The notes under the pieces are model-generated. The model searched no databases. It saw only the letters and a list, made by a program, of their open reading frames with translations, and was not told the DNA's origin. This document shows positions 26,370 to 34,432 of a DNA stretch of 64,000 bases, piece by piece. The stretch's first letter is position 1. Each line of letters opens with the position of its first letter. This DNA is from Microvirga puerhi (GTDB lineage: Bacteria; Pseudomonadota; Alphaproteobacteria; Rhizobiales; Beijerinckiaceae), in assembly GCF_020089865.1 (NCBI RefSeq), contig NZ_JAIRBM010000004.1, positions 186,001-250,000 of the forward strand, written 5' to 3'. The translations under genes were made by a program, and so were the position numbers.

Positions 26370-27281
26370 ATGAGCGACGATCTCTTTCCCGGCTTTCAAT
26401 CCCACTGGATCGACACGGAGGCGGGACGCATCTTCGCACGCTCGAAGGGTGACGGCCCTCCCCTCATGCTCCTGCATGGTTTTCCGCAGACCCACGTGAT
26501 GTGGCATCGCCTCGCCCCGGTGCTGGCGGAGACTTATCGGGTCGTCTGCATGGACCTGCGCGGCTACGGTTGGTCCTCGGTGCCACGCAGCGATGATGAG
26601 CACGAGACCTACTCAAAGCGGGCCATGGGGCAAGACGTCATCGCCGTCATGGAGGCGCTCGGCGCGACACGCTTCGCTCTTGCCGGGCATGATCGCGGCG
26701 CACGGGTCGGATATCGCCTCGCCCTCGACCATCCGGGCCGGATCGAGCGCTTGTCGCTCCTCGACATCCTCCCTACCTCCTATGTCTGGGCACAGATGAA
26801 GGCTGGCCACGTGCCGGAAGCGCATTGGGGCTTCCTGTCCCGCCCCTATCCCTGGCCCGAGGATGATATCGGCCGAAACCCCATTGCGTATTTCGAAGGG
26901 CTGATGACGAAATGGGCGGCCCCCGGGGACCTTTCGCCCTTCGATCCGCGGGCCATGCAGGCCTATCGGCAAGGCTTCAACGAACCGTCCCGCATCCACG
27001 CCTTCTGCGAAGACTATCGGGCGGGCGCAACCCGGGACATCGAGGCGGACGATGCCGACCGTGCCGCCGGCCGCACCATCCAATGTCCCGTGCAGCTGAT
27101 CTGGAGCGATTTCTATCTGGTGAGCGGCACGAGCGGCGAAGAGCAGCATCCCCTGGATATCTGGCGCTCCACCTTCGCACCGGGCATCAGGGGCGTCGGG
27201 ATATCATCAGGCCATTTCATGGCGGAGGAAGAGCCGGGCGCGACGCTCACGGCGCTGCAGGAATTTCTTGGAACGCCATAG
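26370..27281 (+). CDS. Alpha/beta hydrolase, predicted haloacetate (fluoroacetate) dehalogenase
   Basis: 303 residues. The nucleophile elbow AGHDRGARVG has Asp108 in place of Ser, with Arg109 and Arg112 placed to hold a carboxylate. Asp132 (LLDILPT) and His282 (SGHFMAEE) complete the triad, and His152-Trp153, Trp182 and Tyr216 occupy the halide-pocket positions described for Rhodopseudomonas fluoroacetate dehalogenase (Asp110, Arg111, Arg114, Asp134, His155, Trp156, Tyr219, His280). This set separates defluorinases from epoxide hydrolases. Assignment is from remembered structural literature; activity is inferred. Stands alone, 88 nt from purD to the convergent tadA. Confidence 0.8.
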   Translation: MSDDLFPGFQSHWIDTEAGRIFARSKGDGPPLMLLHGFPQTHVMWHRLAPVLAETYRVVCMDLRGYGWSSVPRSDDEHETYSKRAMGQDVIAVMEALGATRFALAGHDRGARVGYRLALDHPGRIERLSLLDILPTSYVWAQMKAGHVPEAHWGFLSRPYPWPEDDIGRNPIAYFEGLMTKWAAPGDLSPFDPRAMQAYRQGFNEPSRIHAFCEDYRAGATRDIEADDADRAAGRTIQCPVQLIWSDFYLVSGTSGEEQHPLDIWRSTFAPGIRGVGISSGHFMAEEEPGATLTALQEFLGTP

Positions 27282-27311
27282 CCGGTGTTCTGTCCGGAAC
27301 ACCTTACGAGA

Positions 27312-27794
27312 TTAGCGCTTGGTCTCGAAAAACTCCCGCAACAGCGAAGCAGCCTCCGCTTCGCGGATTCCGCCATAGACCTCCGGCACATGGTGACAGG
27401 TGGGCTGATGAAAGAACCGCACGCCGTTCTCCACCGCCCCGCCTTTGGGATCGGAGGCGGCGAAATAGACCCTGCGGAGACGGGCGAAGGAGATCACGGC
27501 GGCGCACATGGTGCAGGGTTCGAGGGTCACATAGAGATCGCAGCCCATGAGACGCTCGTCGTCAAGCGCCTGGCAGGCCTGGCGGATGGCAAGCATTTCC
27601 GCGTGGGCCGATGGATCGCGCAAGGCACGGGGCGCATTGCCGGCGGCGGCGACGATCCGGCCGTCCTTGACGATGGCGGCCCCGACGGGCACCTCGCCCC
27701 GCGCGGCGGCGGCGCGGGCCTCGTCGAAGGCCACACCCATGGGGTCGACGGCCTGCGCAGTGGGATCTCTTTTGTCGGCGCCGGATTTATCCAT
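27312..27794 (-). CDS. tadA: tRNA adenosine(34) deaminase
   Basis: 160 residues of the cytidine-deaminase fold. Zinc and proton-shuttle residues are present in AHAEML and TLEPCTMCAAV, and the ARLRRVYFAASDPKGGAVENGVRFF segment matches TadA more than guanine deaminases. Converts wobble adenosine to inosine in tRNA-Arg(ACG). An ATG at 27740 (MGVAFDEARAAAARGEV) would also give a complete domain, so the first ~18 residues are uncertain. Divergent from rluB with a 40-bp intergenic region. Confidence 0.9.
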   Translation of the reverse strand: MDKSGADKRDPTAQAVDPMGVAFDEARAAAARGEVPVGAAIVKDGRIVAAAGNAPRALRDPSAHAEMLAIRQACQALDDERLMGCDLYVTLEPCTMCAAVISFARLRRVYFAASDPKGGAVENGVRFFHQPTCHHVPEVYGGIREAEAASLLREFFETKR

Positions 27795-27834
27795 TGTCCT
27801 CGCTTCTCTCCTTCTCCTCTGCTATCAGGCTCCC

Positions 27835-29832
27835 ATGACCGACAGCAATGATGATCGTCGAAAGGGCCGCCCGCCCGGGCGCCCCGATCGAGGCCGCACT
27901 TCCGGTGACCGGCCCTTCAAATCCCGCCACGATGGCAAACCACGCCAGGAAGGCGACCGCCCGTTCCGCGACCGCGGCGACGAGAGCCCATGGAAATCCG
28001 GCAAGGGTCCGGGAAAGCCTTTCCGTGCCCGCGACAAGGACGACCGGCCCCGCCGCCCGCGCGAGGATGGCGATAAGCCGTTCCGTCCCCGGCGCGACGA
28101 GGGGGACCGTCCCTTCCGTGGCCGTGGCGGCGCCGAGCGGCCCCGGCGCTTCGACCGCTCGGCGGAAGAGCGGCCGCGCCGCAAGAGCGAGGAGCGCCCC
28201 GAAACTCAGGTCGAGGCGAAGGAGCCCGTGGAGGAGCGTATTGCCAAGGTGATCGCCCGCGCCGGCGTCGCCTCCCGCCGGGATGCCGAGGCGATGATCG
28301 CCGAGGGCCGCGTCACGCTCAACGGAACGGTGCTGGAATCCCCGGCCATCAACGTCACGGCGTCCGACAGGATCACCGTGGATGGCGAGCCACTTCCGGT
28401 GAAGGAACGGACGCGTCTCTGGCTCTATCACAAGCCGCGTGGTCTCGTGACCACGGCGCGCGATCCTGAGGGCCGGCCGACCGTATTCGAGAATCTGCCT
28501 GAGGATCTGCCGCGTGTCGTCGCGGTCGGCCGCCTCGACATCAATACCGAAGGCCTCCTACTCCTCACCAATGACGGCGGTCTCGCGAAGGTGATCGCCC
28601 ACCCGGATACCGGCTGGTTGCGCCGTTATAAGGTGCGCGCGCATGGGGACGTGACGCAGGCGGATCTCGACCGCCTCCGCGACGGCGTCACGGTCGACGA
28701 GATGGAATACGGCCCCGTGGAGGCCCGCCTCGACCGTGTGCAGGGCGACAACGTGTGGCTGACGCTGGGTCTTCGCGAGGGCAAGAACCGCGAGGTCAAG
28801 CGCATTCTCGAACATCTCGGCCTGCAGGTGAACCGGCTCATCCGCCTGTCCTTCGGGCCGTTCCAGCTCGGTGATCTCGAATCCGATCTCGTCGAAGAGG
28901 TCCGGACCAAGGTGCTGAAGGATCAACTTGGCGCGACGCTCGCTACTGAGGCCGGCGCCGATTTCGAAGGCCCTGTGCGCGAGCCGATCGCTCCCTTCGG
29001 GTCGCCGAAGAAGGATCGCGCCGAGCGTGGCGAGGACCGTGACGAACGTCCTGCGCGTAGGCGTTTCGATGACGAGGAGCGTCCTCGCCACGGTAGAGAT
29101 CGCGAAGAGCGCCCCTTCCGCTCCCGCGGCGAAGGTCCGCGTGGCGAGCGCGAGGAGGAAACGAGCAGGCGCCCGTCCCGCCTCGAGCCGAAGAAGAGCG
29201 TCTGGCGCGCCGATGCGCCGGAAGAAGGAGCCCATCGCAAGGCGCCGCGCCGTGGCGCGGATCCGAGGGCCGCGCGTGCCGCGAGCGCGGAACGCCCGCG
29301 CCAACGCGTCGGTGCCGTTTCGTCCAGCGAGGGCCGCAAGGTCGTGGTGGAACGTCTGATCGCCGAAGCTCGGGACGAGGCCCCAATGCGTCGTGACAGG
29401 CATGCGGACGACCGTACGGCTCCCGGCAGGGAGGATCGCCCGCGGCGGCGCCCGGATCGGGACGAGGCCCCGCGCCGCACGCGCGAAGGCGGCTTCTCCC
29501 GCCCTCGGCGCGACGACGAGGAACGCCCGCGCCGTCCCCGCCCCGAAGGGGATCGCTCCTTCCGCTCGCGAGGTGAGAGCGGCGACCGCCCATTCAAGCC
29601 ACGGCGGGAGGATGGCGACCGGCCTTTCCGCTCTCGTAGCGAAGGCGGTGAGCGTTCGTTCAAGCCGAAGCGAGACGTTGGAGACAGGCCTTTCCGTGAA
29701 CGCGGAGGCGACGATCGTCCACGGCGTGGCCCACCCTCACGTGGCCCTTCGAAAGGACGGCCTGGCGGTGGCTTCAAGGGCGGCTCGAAAGGTGGCGGGC
29801 CCAAGGGTGGCCCGCGCGGCCGGCGTCCGTGA
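27835..29832 (+). CDS. rluB: 23S rRNA pseudouridine synthase (RluB/RsuA type) with long charged tails
   Basis: 665 residues from the ATG at 27835; the frame is open to 27547 but that part runs through tadA on the opposite strand. The catalytic unit is only residues ~134-365: an S4 RNA-binding domain (VASRRDAEAMIAEGRVTLNG) and the RsuA/RluB catalytic motif GRLDINTEGLLLLTNDG with Asp235. The N-terminal ~130 and C-terminal ~300 residues are low-complexity, built of DRPFR, ERPRR and PRRDD-like repeats with alternating charges. Typical RluB is ~290 residues; such tails occur in many alphaproteobacteria but are seldom this long. The tails could mediate RNA binding or condensation. Ten nt separate it from rsmD. 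Confidence 0.9.
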   Translation: MTDSNDDRRKGRPPGRPDRGRTSGDRPFKSRHDGKPRQEGDRPFRDRGDESPWKSGKGPGKPFRARDKDDRPRRPREDGDKPFRPRRDEGDRPFRGRGGAERPRRFDRSAEERPRRKSEERPETQVEAKEPVEERIAKVIARAGVASRRDAEAMIAEGRVTLNGTVLESPAINVTASDRITVDGEPLPVKERTRLWLYHKPRGLVTTARDPEGRPTVFENLPEDLPRVVAVGRLDINTEGLLLLTNDGGLAKVIAHPDTGWLRRYKVRAHGDVTQADLDRLRDGVTVDEMEYGPVEARLDRVQGDNVWLTLGLREGKNREVKRILEHLGLQVNRLIRLSFGPFQLGDLESDLVEEVRTKVLKDQLGATLATEAGADFEGPVREPIAPFGSPKKDRAERGEDRDERPARRRFDDEERPRHGRDREERPFRSRGEGPRGEREEETSRRPSRLEPKKSVWRADAPEEGAHRKAPRRGADPRAARAASAERPRQRVGAVSSSEGRKVVVERLIAEARDEAPMRRDRHADDRTAPGREDRPRRRPDRDEAPRRTREGGFSRPRRDDEERPRRPRPEGDRSFRSRGESGDRPFKPRREDGDRPFRSRSEGGERSFKPKRDVGDRPFRERGGDDRPRRGPPSRGPSKGRPGGGFKGGSKGGGPKGGPRGRRP

Positions 29833-29842
29833 GGAGTGAATC

Positions 29843-30400
29843 GTGAGGATTGTTGGCGGGCGCTGGCGCGGCCGCTCGCTGGTCGGACCAAAGTCGGACG
29901 GGATCCGTCCGACCTCCGACCGTCTGCGCGAGACCGTCTTCAACATTCTCCAGCACTCCTACGATGACCCCGTTGAGGGCGCGCGCGTGCTCGATCTTTT
30001 CGCCGGCACCGGCGCGTTGGGGCTTGAGGCCCTCTCCCGCGGTGCCGCCTTCGCCCTCTTCGTCGATGACGGTGCACAGGCGCGGGGTCTGATCCGCGAG
30101 AATGTCGAAACCCTCGGTGCCGGTGGCGCCACGCGCCTGTTCCGCCGCGACGCCACGCGGATGGGCGCGGCCGCGCCGAATGCCCCCTTCTCGCTGGTCT
30201 TCTGCGACCCGCCCTACGGCAAGGACCTTGCCCCGAAGGCCCTCGCCTCTTGCGCCGCCGGCGGATGGCTCACGCCCGGCGCGCTCGTGGTGGTGGAGGA
30301 AGCTCAGGACGTCGACGTCACCCTGCCCGATGGTTTCGAAGAGGTCGAGCGGCGGGATTACGGAGAGACGAAGGTGGTGTTCGGGCGATACCGCGCCTGA
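29843..30400 (+). CDS. rsmD: 16S rRNA (guanine966-N2)-methyltransferase
   Basis: 185 residues, GTG start with GGAG 7 nt upstream. The first residues MRIVGGRWRGRSL, the SAM-binding VLDLFAGTGALGLEALSRGA and the catalytic DPPYG are all RsmD signatures. It methylates G966 of 16S rRNA. Close behind rluB, making an rRNA-modification operon. The GTG start also overlaps the Arg-Gly-rich end of the preceding frame region without overlap of genes. Confidence 0.95.
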   Translation: MRIVGGRWRGRSLVGPKSDGIRPTSDRLRETVFNILQHSYDDPVEGARVLDLFAGTGALGLEALSRGAAFALFVDDGAQARGLIRENVETLGAGGATRLFRRDATRMGAAAPNAPFSLVFCDPPYGKDLAPKALASCAAGGWLTPGALVVVEEAQDVDVTLPDGFEEVERRDYGETKVVFGRYRA

Positions 30401-30447
30401 TCCCCTCCGGCCTTTCACCTCTCAGGGCGAGAAAGAACAACCCTGCA

Positions 30448-30594
30448 CTGTCATTCCGGGGCGCCGCAGGCGAACCCGGAACCCATAGCCGCTAACGTTA
30501 CGAAATAGAACGCGATGGCTATCGTCGTGCTCTATTTCCCGAACTTAGAGTTTATGGGTTCCGGGCTCCGCTTTCGCGGCCCCGGAACGACGGT
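30448..30594. repeat. Nested palindromic intergenic repeat, copy 1
   Basis: Begins CTGTCATTCCGGGGC, has CCCGGAACCCATA about 30 nt in, then a variable core of ~65 nt, TATGGGTTCCGGGCTC, and ends GCCCCGGAACGACGG. The ends are mutual inverted repeats, and each end also folds on itself. Six full-length copies of this ~150-bp family lie in the window; this one is between rsmD and the alcohol dehydrogenase gene. Confidence 0.85.
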
Positions 30595-30659
30595 GGAGCA
30601 TTTGCCCCTCCGTCACCCTCGGGCTAAACCAACCCGTCGCGTGATGAGGAAGAGCCCCC

Positions 30660-31700
30660 ATGAAAGCCGTCGTCTACGAACAATTCTCCGCACCTCCGCG
30701 TATTCAGAACGTCCCGGATCCGAGCCCCTCGGCGGAAGGCGTGGTGGTGAAGGTGGAGGCGACGGGGTTGTGCCGGAGCGACTGGCACGGCTGGAAGGGG
30801 CACGACCCCGACATCGTCCTGCCGCATGTCCCGGGACACGAGCTTGCCGGAACCATCGTCGCCACCGGGCGGCAGGTGACGCGCTGGCAGGCCGGCGACC
30901 GGGTCACCGTGCCGTTCGTGGCCGGTTGCGGACATTGCCGCGAATGTCACTCGGGCAACCAGCAGGTCTGCGAGCACCAGTTCCAGCCGGGCTTCACCGC
31001 CTGGGGCTCGTTCGCGGAATATGTCGCGCTCGATCACGCGGATCTCAATCTGGTCGCGCTCCCGGAGAGTCTCGATTTCGCGACCGCAGCCAGTCTCGGC
31101 TGCCGCTTTGTCACCTCGTTCCGCGCCATCGTCGATCAGGGCCGAGTGAAGCCCGGCGAGTGGGTCGCCGTCCACGGCTGCGGCGGCGTCGGCCTCTCGG
31201 CGATCATGATCGCCACGGCCATGGGGGCGAATGTGATCGCCATCGACCTCACGAAGGAAAAGCTCGATCTGGCGCGCGCACTGGGCGCAGTCGCGACTGT
31301 CGAGGCTTCCGCCGGCATCGATGTGGTTGCGGCCGTGCGCGAGATCACCGATGGCGGCGCGCATGTATCCATCGACGCCCTCGGCCATCCCGTCACCTGT
31401 TTCAACTCCATTGCGAACCTGCGCCGCCGCGGACGTCACGTGCAGATCGGCCTGATGCTGGACGATCATGCGCGGCCCGCCATTCCCATGGACAAGGTGA
31501 TCGCGCACGAGCTCGAGATCTATGGAAGCCATGGCATGCAGGCGTTCCGCTATGACGCCATGATGGCGATGATCGAGACCGGCAAGCTCACGCCGCAGAA
31601 GCTCATCGGCAAGCATATCGGTCTCGACGAGGCATCGGACGCTCTGATGACGATGGACCGTTTCGAGGGCACCGGCATCACGGTGATCACGCACTTCTAG
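30660..31700 (+). CDS. Zinc-dependent alcohol dehydrogenase
   Basis: 346 residues of the medium-chain dehydrogenase superfamily. Catalytic zinc ligands are in [12 protein letters not shown] and [10 protein letters not shown]; the four structural-zinc cysteines are in [17 protein letters not shown]. The Rossmann motif is [13 protein letters not shown] with an acidic DLTKEK after strand 2, pointing to NAD. Substrate unknown; the [10 protein letters not shown] variant is common in a poorly studied subgroup of bacterial enzymes. GGAAGAG is placed before the ATG. Followed in the same direction by an aldo-keto reductase. Confidence 0.92.
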   Translation: MKAVVYEQFSAPPRIQNVPDPSPSAEGVVVKVEATGLCRSDWHGWKGHDPDIVLPHVPGHELAGTIVATGRQVTRWQAGDRVTVPFVAGCGHCRECHSGNQQVCEHQFQPGFTAWGSFAEYVALDHADLNLVALPESLDFATAASLGCRFVTSFRAIVDQGRVKPGEWVAVHGCGGVGLSAIMIATAMGANVIAIDLTKEKLDLARALGAVATVEASAGIDVVAAVREITDGGAHVSIDALGHPVTCFNSIANLRRRGRHVQIGLMLDDHARPAIPMDKVIAHELEIYGSHGMQAFRYDAMMAMIETGKLTPQKLIGKHIGLDEASDALMTMDRFEGTGITVITHF

Positions 31701-31831
31701 AATGCTGCGCAAGATGGCTTCGATGCCGAGCCATGTGCCGCTTTCACGCGGCGCACGGTTAGACAAGAAACGACCGATATGCGAGCGTCCTGTCTCGCTC
31801 GCAATGTCCGGACCATGATTGCTGGGAGACG

Positions 31832-32878
31832 ATGATGACCTATCTGCCCGCCGAGAACCGTTACGATTCCATGCTCTACAACCGGTGCGGCCAGAGCGGG
31901 CTGAAGCTGCCGGCGATCTCCCTCGGCCTCTGGCATAATTTCGGCGAGGACAGGCCCGTCGCCAACGCTCGCGAGATGTGCCGCACGGCCTTCGATCTCG
32001 GCATCACGCATTTCGATCTCGCCAACAACTACGGCCCACCGCCCGGCTCGGCGGAGACCTTCTTCGGTGAGGTGCTGCGCACCGATTTCCAAGGTCTGCG
32101 CGACGAGCTCGTCATCTCCACCAAGGCCGGCTACCGCATGTGGCCGGGTCCTTATGGCGAATGGGGCAGCCGCAAGTACCTGCTCTCCAGCCTCGACCAG
32201 AGCCTGAAGCGGATGGGGCTCGACTACGTCGATATCTTCTATTCCCACCGCTTCGACCCGGATACGCCGCTCGAGGAAACCATGATGGCCCTCGACTCCG
32301 CCGTGCGGCAGGGCAAGGCGCTTTATGTCGGCCTCTCGTCCTACAACGCCCGCCGCACTCGCGAGGCGGTGGCGATCCTCCGCGAGCTCAAGACGCCGGT
32401 CATCATCCATCAGCCGAGCTATTCGATGATCAACCGCTGGATCGAGGAGGACGGCTTGCTTGATGTGCTGGAGGAGACCGGCCTGGGCACGATCGTATTC
32501 TCACCCCTCGCCCAAGGCATGCTGACGGGCAGGTATCTCGGCGGCATCCCGCAGGACAGCCGGGCCGCGGCTGGAAAATCCCTGCGCCAGAGCTTCCTGA
32601 GCGACGACAATCTCGCGCGAATCCAGGGACTGAACCGCCTCGCGGAGCGGCGCGGGCAGACCCTCGCTCAGATGGCTCTCGCCTGGGTGCTGCGCGACCC
32701 GCGGATCACCACCGCCCTGATCGGAGCAAGCCGGCCCGAGCAGATCGTCGAGTGCGTCACCGCACTCAAGACCTTGGCCTTCTCGGCGGAGGAACTGGCC
32801 GAGATCGACAGCTATGCCGTGGAGGGCGGTGTGAACATCTGGGCAGCCTCCTCCGAGCGCGCCGGCCCTTCTCGCTGA
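31832..32878 (+). CDS. Aldo-keto reductase, YghZ-like (L-glyceraldehyde 3-phosphate reductase)
   Basis: 348 residues. Catalytic tetrad is present: Asp in FDLANNYGPPPGSAE, Tyr in the same stretch, Lys in STKAGYRMWPGPYGEWGS and His in FYSHRFD. The long GPYGEWGSRKYLLSSLDQSLKRMGLDYVDIFYSHR block and NRWIEEDGLLDVLEE are diagnostic for the YghZ/Gpr group, which reduces toxic aldehydes with NADPH. GGGAGACG precedes the ATG. No regulator adjoining. Confidence 0.93.
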   Translation: MMTYLPAENRYDSMLYNRCGQSGLKLPAISLGLWHNFGEDRPVANAREMCRTAFDLGITHFDLANNYGPPPGSAETFFGEVLRTDFQGLRDELVISTKAGYRMWPGPYGEWGSRKYLLSSLDQSLKRMGLDYVDIFYSHRFDPDTPLEETMMALDSAVRQGKALYVGLSSYNARRTREAVAILRELKTPVIIHQPSYSMINRWIEEDGLLDVLEETGLGTIVFSPLAQGMLTGRYLGGIPQDSRAAAGKSLRQSFLSDDNLARIQGLNRLAERRGQTLAQMALAWVLRDPRITTALIGASRPEQIVECVTALKTLAFSAEELAEIDSYAVEGGVNIWAASSERAGPSR

Positions 32879-33078
32879 CCTTTCCGCCGGCGCATGCCTG
32901 CGCCGCTGAAAAGGTGGGCATCGGATGGCCCCAAAAATTGCTCCCGCTCTTGGCTTCGATGCGAAGAAGACACACCTTGTCGTGTGTGCCGCAGCACGGC
33001 GATCTTTCCGTTGCGGCACAATAAGATTTCGCTATGCAGACCACGGGCCTATGAGGGCCTTGAGAGTCGGTGCTGGCC

Positions 33079-33828
33079 ATGATCGGGCGTCTCGTTGTTC
33101 TCGCTGTCGCCTGTCTTCTGCTCGGTGCGCAAGGCGCCTGGGCGGAGGACGTTCCCCAGCAGCTTTGCCCCGGTTCCGCAGCCTCTATGGCCGGCGAGAC
33201 ATTGCTCCAGAACGCGCTGAAGGCCGCCTATCCCAATCTCCCCGAGCGCAGAGACGATCCTGACGAATCCGATCCTGAGGCCTGTGTTTATCCGTATCAG
33301 GCCAATACCTTCGGCAATACGGTCGTGCTGTTCACGCTGAGCCAGAAGCCGGGCGAGGATTGTCACGGCTGCGGCGCAAAGATCAGCGCCGATTTCCTCA
33401 GGCGCGACAAGGATCGCCTCGTTCCCATCGCACGTCACCGTGAATTCGGGGAAAGCGGATCCTGGGGCGATCTCACCGCCATCACACCCGTCCGGGCCGG
33501 ATCGGATGACGGAATTGGAGTGGAAGGCGGCGGAACCTTCCAGGGAGAGACGTACAGCTCGCTTCAGATCTTCATTTTCCGCGATGGGCAGGCAAGAGCG
33601 ATCAGTCCGGAAAACGGCATCATCCTCTCGCAGAGCGATTGCGATGCGGTTCCGCACGGCAAGCCCTGCACGGATATCTCGGGAACCTGGAAGATGGAGC
33701 CGGCCGGGCGGGTAACGGTCAGCTATCGCGGCCGGCGCAACGGGCGAACGCTGCCGCCGTTCAAGGTCGTCTATGATCGCCGTGGTGATGCGCTTGAAGT
33801 GACGTCCGGAACGCCGCTGAGCTTCTAG
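33079..33828 (+). CDS. Secreted hypothetical protein
   Basis: The ATG at 33079 gives 249 residues with a Sec signal peptide (MIGRLVVLAVACLLLGAQGAWA); a GTG three codons upstream is also possible. Mature region is acidic and contains six cysteines in three close pairs (QLCPG, EACVY, DCHGCG, DCDAVPHGKPC), suggesting disulfides, and ends in a beta-rich domain (GTWKMEPAGRVTVSYRGRRNGRTLPPFKVVYDRR). I know no named family. The stop lies at the base of a dual hairpin repeat. Confidence 0.78.
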   Translation: MIGRLVVLAVACLLLGAQGAWAEDVPQQLCPGSAASMAGETLLQNALKAAYPNLPERRDDPDESDPEACVYPYQANTFGNTVVLFTLSQKPGEDCHGCGAKISADFLRRDKDRLVPIARHREFGESGSWGDLTAITPVRAGSDDGIGVEGGGTFQGETYSSLQIFIFRDGQARAISPENGIILSQSDCDAVPHGKPCTDISGTWKMEPAGRVTVSYRGRRNGRTLPPFKVVYDRRGDALEVTSGTPLSF

Positions 33829-33924
33829 AGCATCGAACGCAAAAGTGGGAACCGGTTTTGCGTTCGATGCTCAGGATCAAAGGGCTAAATCATCGAGTAT
33901 GAATTCACATTCGATGATTTAGCC
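33828..33924. repeat. Dual-hairpin repeat element, probable bidirectional terminator
   Basis: Two adjacent palindromes. The first (33828-33872) has 17-nt arms GAGCATCGAACGCAAAA / TTTTGCGTTCGATGCTC. The second (33883-33924) has 14-nt arms GGCTAAATCATCGA / TCGATGATTTAGCC. The last base of the secreted-protein stop codon starts the first hairpin, and the OsmC stop codon (33919-33921) lies inside the second, so the element closes two convergent genes. Elements of this style are widespread in Hyphomicrobiales genomes. Confidence 0.8.
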
Positions 33925-34377
33925 GCCGGTGGCGCGAACGCCTGAGCCCCTCCCGGTGTCTTGGGATTCCTCATAAGGCGAAATGCTGACCGGAACGCCT
34001 CGCGCGATGGAGTTGCTCACGGTCGACATGGCCTTCGCGCGCCGGAGAAGATCTTCCAGATCCACATCCTCTTCCACCGCCTCGATGGCGACCTGGACCG
34101 CGATGGATGTTGCGAGAAGTGGGCTGCCGTCGAAGCTCACGTCGACGTCGATGGCGACGGACGCAAGCGCAATATCCATGTTGTGGGCCACATAGTAGAG
34201 ATCGTTACAGAGACACCCGCCGACGGCGAGACCGAGCAGCTGGCCGCCGTTGAACCCCAGCCCCTGTCCTCCGGCCTTTCCCTCCGGCCGGTCGACCACG
34301 AGGGTATGGGCTCCGGCCCATCCGACCGATGCTTCGGTTCCAGGAATACCGCGCAATTTCACGGTCATCGTCGTCAT
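33919..34377 (-). CDS. OsmC family protein
   Basis: 152 residues from the ATG at 34377, which has GGGAGG 7 nt upstream; a more distal ATG at 34401 adds eight residues. The OsmC/Ohr fold is recognisable by GGQLLGLAVGGCLCNDLYYVA and a C-terminal RAKAMSTVSNSIARGVPV. OsmC peroxidases use two cysteines; the first is present, but the partner position (usually CPVSN) reads STVSN, so thiol peroxidase activity is doubtful. Function unknown. Confidence 0.87.
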   Translation of the reverse strand: MTTMTVKLRGIPGTEASVGWAGAHTLVVDRPEGKAGGQGLGFNGGQLLGLAVGGCLCNDLYYVAHNMDIALASVAIDVDVSFDGSPLLATSIAVQVAIEAVEEDVDLEDLLRRAKAMSTVSNSIARGVPVSISPYEESQDTGRGSGVRATGG

Positions 34378-34432
34378 CCAGCGCCTCCCGATGCAGATCA
34401 CCGCAGGAAGATAGGGCCGGATGAAGGTGGCG

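Noticed and set aside
28923..29891. Long minus-strand frame (322 codons) opposite rluB
   Set aside because: It is the complement of the Arg/Asp-rich tail; its Ser/Arg/Pro composition is what that low-complexity DNA gives and there is no ribosome site or family match.
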